A stretch of DNA of 43,001 nucleotides, from the NCBI GenBank assembly GCA_902778995.1, contig CACYZW010000015.1, forward strand, positions 1-43,001, read 5' to 3'. A model generated the notes under the pieces. That model did not search any database. It was not told the origin of the DNA and saw only the letters and a list, made by a program, of their open reading frames with translations. Numbering within the stretch: position 1 is the stretch's first letter; the number at the start of each line of letters is the position of its first letter. Of the stretch, positions 41,279 to 43,001 are shown piece after piece. The stretch is from an uncultured Eubacteriales bacterium (lineage in GTDB: Bacteria > Bacillota > Clostridia > Christensenellales > Aristaeellaceae). Made by a program: the position numbers and the translations under genes.

Positions 41279-43001
41279 TCAAAATGAAGCACAGACCGAA
41301 CACAGACCAAGAAGGAGCGTGTGATTATGGATAACCATGAAGAAATCTTCGAGCTGAGCGCAGAGGATATGGAAAAGATCTCCGGCGGCAAAAAGCAGCT
41401 GGTGCGGGCGGCCAAGCCCGGCGTCAACATCCATTCGTTGCCCGGCGCGAACGAGCCGGTCATCTCCCAGACCACCTCCAACGCCATCGCCAATTACACC
41501 GGCGAGATGGTGTTCGTGAAAGGCGACCCATGGATCAAGGTGTCGTGGGGCGGCAAGACCGGTTGGATTCTCGCCAAGTACGTGCAAATTATGTGATGTC
41601 ACAATCATGGCGGCGGGGCGGTCAGTCGAAAAGACTGGCCGCCCCGCTTGATATAATATGGGATTATAAACCGGTTCTTCACCCCGCCATGTCATGTCGA
41701 TTTCGATGGGCTGGACATCGGCTTCGTTTCCCGCCTTCCCGGACGCTGTCTTGACCGTCTCGGCCTTCGACCAGGCGGAATAGTAGTTCTTCTCGCTTAC
41801 GGTCTTGTAGGTCCGGATCCGCACGTAGTAGGTCGTCTTGACCTTCAGATCCCCAATCGTCGCCTTCAGGGTCTTGGCGTCCGTGATATTGACCTTCCCT
41901 GCGCCCTTGAAATCCTTCTTCAGGCTGTACTGGATCTGGTAGCCGGTGATGTTCGCCTGCTTTTTCCACTTCAGCGTGATGCTCTGCTTGCCTGTCAGCA
42001 GCGTGATGATCTGCTTGCCGCCCGTCAGACTGGTAAACGCCGTGCCCTTCGGAATGATGTTGAACGTCACCTTTTTAGAGCCTGTGTAGTTCCCCTTGCC
42101 CACGACGGTCACCGCCGCCGGACCGATGGCCTTGAGCTTTTTGTCGTAGGACAGCGTGTAGTCCGTGCCGGCTTTCAGCGTCTTCTTGCCGTACTTGACC
42201 GTCACTGCGGCCTTCATCGCCTTGGCCGTGACCGCCTTGCCGGTGTAAGTCAAGCTCTTGACGGTGATCTTGCATTTGCTGATGTCGATCTGCTTGGCCG
42301 CCGTCTTGACCGTGCCGACCTTCGACCATGCGGAGTAGTAGCCCTTCTTGCTTACGGTCTTATAGGTCCGGATGCGCACATAGTAGGTGATGGTTGCCGT
42401 GAGGGTCTTGGCCTTGTCGATCCTGACTTTCTTGCTGCTCTTGAAATCCTTCTTCAGGCTGTACTCGATCTGGTAACCGGTGACGTTCCCCGGGTTCTTC
42501 CACTTCAGCGTGATCTGCTGCGCACCGCCCGTCAGCTTGGTGAACGCCGTGCCCCACGGAATGATGTTGAAATCCACTTCCTTCGAGCCCTTGTAGTTCC
42601 CCTTGCCCACGACGGTCACCGCCGCCGGGCCGACGGCCTTGAGCGCCTTGTCGTAGGTCAGGCTATAATCCGTGCCGTTTTCGAGGGTCTTCTTGCCGTA
42701 TTTGACCGTCACTGCGGCCTTCATCGCCTTGGCCGTGACCGCCTTGCCGGTATAGGTCACGCTCTTGACGGTGATCGTGCACTTGCTGATATTGATCTTC
42801 TTGGCCGCTTCCTCGGCGGCCTTGACCTGATCCTCAGCGGTGGTCAGCCTGGCCAGCACGTCGCCAGAGACCAGCTTCTTCTGATCGTCCGTCAGTTTGT
42901 CATAGGCGGCGCGGGCGGCGGCTACCGCCTCCTTGTCGCCCACACCGGCGCTTTCGGGGAGCGCGTTGATGAGGTCAACCACTTTCTTCGCGGCGGCTTC
43001 G
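41279..43001 (-). CDS. Cell-surface repeat protein (helical spacer, YTG-type and FN3 repeats), truncated by window end
   Basis: Open past the right window edge, so the N-terminus is missing. It begins (in this window) with an alanine-rich helical repeat (AYDKLTDDQKKLVS), then two tandem units, each a YTGKAVTAKAMKAA/GKGNY repeat followed by an FN3-like domain (ITLKWK, GYQI, YSLKKDF, YYVRIRTYKTV). The first FN3 lacks about seven residues (GDLKVKT in the second); the second has a short duplication (LTGGKQIITLLTGKQ). True homology ends near 41695 (SAWSKAETVKTA). From about 41650 to 41279 the frame runs through the hairpin and antisense of the SH3 gene, so the real end has probably been lost or lies earlier. 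Confidence 0.75.
   Translation of the reverse strand, partial: EAAAKKVVDLINALPESAGVGDKEAVAAARAAYDKLTDDQKKLVSGDVLARLTTAEDQVKAAEEAAKKINISKCTITVKSVTYTGKAVTAKAMKAAVTVKYGKKTLENGTDYSLTYDKALKAVGPAAVTVVGKGNYKGSKEVDFNIIPWGTAFTKLTGGAQQITLKWKNPGNVTGYQIEYSLKKDFKSSKKVRIDKAKTLTATITYYVRIRTYKTVSKKGYYSAWSKVGTVKTAAKQIDISKCKITVKSLTYTGKAVTAKAMKAAVTVKYGKKTLKAGTDYTLSYDKKLKAIGPAAVTVVGKGNYTGSKKVTFNIIPKGTAFTSLTGGKQIITLLTGKQSITLKWKKQANITGYQIQYSLKKDFKGAGKVNITDAKTLKATIGDLKVKTTYYVRIRTYKTVSEKNYYSAWSKAETVKTASGKAGNEADVQPIEIDMTWRGEEPVYNPILYQAGRPVFSTDRPAAMIVTSHNLHVLGENPTGLAAPRHLDPWVAFHEHHLAGVIGDGVGGGLGDDRLVRAGQRMDVDAGLGRPHQLLFAAGDLFHILCAQLEDFFMVIHNHTLLLGLCSVCASF
41327..41596 (+). CDS. Small protein: double-glycine leader plus SH3-like core
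   Basis: 89 aa from ATG 41327, 9 bases after AAGGAG (41312-41317). Residues 1-21 resemble a double-glycine export leader (FELSAEDMEKISGG), the type cut by PCAT or C39 ABC transporters. The rest (about 68 aa, basic start, then NIHSLPGANEPVI, and WIKVSWGGKTGWILAKYV) looks like a bacterial SH3 (SH3b) domain that usually binds cell wall. No transporter, peptidase or modifying enzyme is visible in this window. It could be a secreted cell-wall-binding effector or bacteriocin-like peptide; the combination is unusual. Confidence 0.75.
   Translation: MDNHEEIFELSAEDMEKISGGKKQLVRAAKPGVNIHSLPGANEPVISQTTSNAIANYTGEMVFVKGDPWIKVSWGGKTGWILAKYVQIM
41613..41647. terminator. Hairpin after the SH3 gene (possibly bidirectional)
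   Basis: A 15-bp stem with one G-T pair (41613-41627 with 41633-41647; loop GAAAA). No T-run follows, so termination is uncertain. Confidence 0.5.

Noticed and set aside
41290-41308. Direct repeat CACAGACC (two copies, period 11) in the leader of the SH3 gene
   Set aside because: It lies downstream of the -10 and is short; it may be chance, so it is not listed as a site.
1-43001. tRNA, rRNA, transposase or phage genes
   Set aside because: None was recognised on either strand; the AT-rich gene at 1381 and the small repeats are the only signs of mobile DNA.

Overview
The window (about 43 kb, high GC) looks like the chromosome of an anaerobic, gut-type Gram-positive bacterium of the Clostridia, possibly a Christensenellales-like lineage (a guess). 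Two things point there: the Firmicutes core block mrnC-rlmB-yacP-sigH, and surface proteins built from BspA leucine-rich repeats, BIG2 and FN3-type repeats. No rRNA, tRNA, CRISPR array, transposase or prophage was seen. Several frameshifts (ftsK, a PTS transporter) may be real decay or metagenome assembly errors.

Layout. 1-1379: 3' part of ftsK/spoIIIE, broken by a 26-bp tandem duplication and carrying an AT-rich patch. 1381-1773: an AT-rich orphan gene. 1863-4563 (minus): mrnC, rlmB, yacP, sigH. 4637-6973 (minus): rhamnulokinase and a NUDIX hydrolase. 7150-31621 (plus): about 24 kb of co-directional genes for purine breakdown and selenium/molybdenum enzyme maturation, closed by convergent yqeC (31524-32210, minus). 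32397-34109: argS. 34467-36896: a secreted BspA-LRR/BIG2 protein. 37403-41161: a frameshifted PTS EIIBCA and PTS enzyme I. 41327-41596: a small protein with a double-glycine leader fused to an SH3-like core. 41279-43001 (minus): a repeat-rich surface protein running off the window.

The main system is 7150-32210. Guanine deaminase (guaD) makes xanthine. A three-subunit xanthine dehydrogenase (8526-12229) and a separate one-chain selenium-dependent type (22171-24750) act on purines. ssnA, ygfK, dpaL(ygeX), ygeY, ygeW and hyuA are the gene set reported in 2023 as the anaerobic urate/purine degradation cluster of gut bacteria. YgeW plus carbamate kinase (yqeA) would turn a carbamoyl group into carbamoyl phosphate and then ATP. 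The second half (mocA, a ModE-like regulator, a cysteine desulfurase, yedF, DUF3343, selD, yqeB, yqeC) is the gene set linked by comparative genomics to the labile selenium cofactor of molybdenum hydroxylases. Few windows hold both halves so completely.

Standout oddities: the cysteine desulfurase reads in frame from a truncated activase (ASKHA ATPase) fragment; a near-consensus promoter before the ModE-like gene has its -10 inside a dyad; three families of small repeats lie between genes (heptamer arrays facing each other, a TTAAGGAA-ended palindrome, and two other short inverted-repeat elements); four hairpins follow argS; and Ile codon ATA is used unusually often before codons starting with C.
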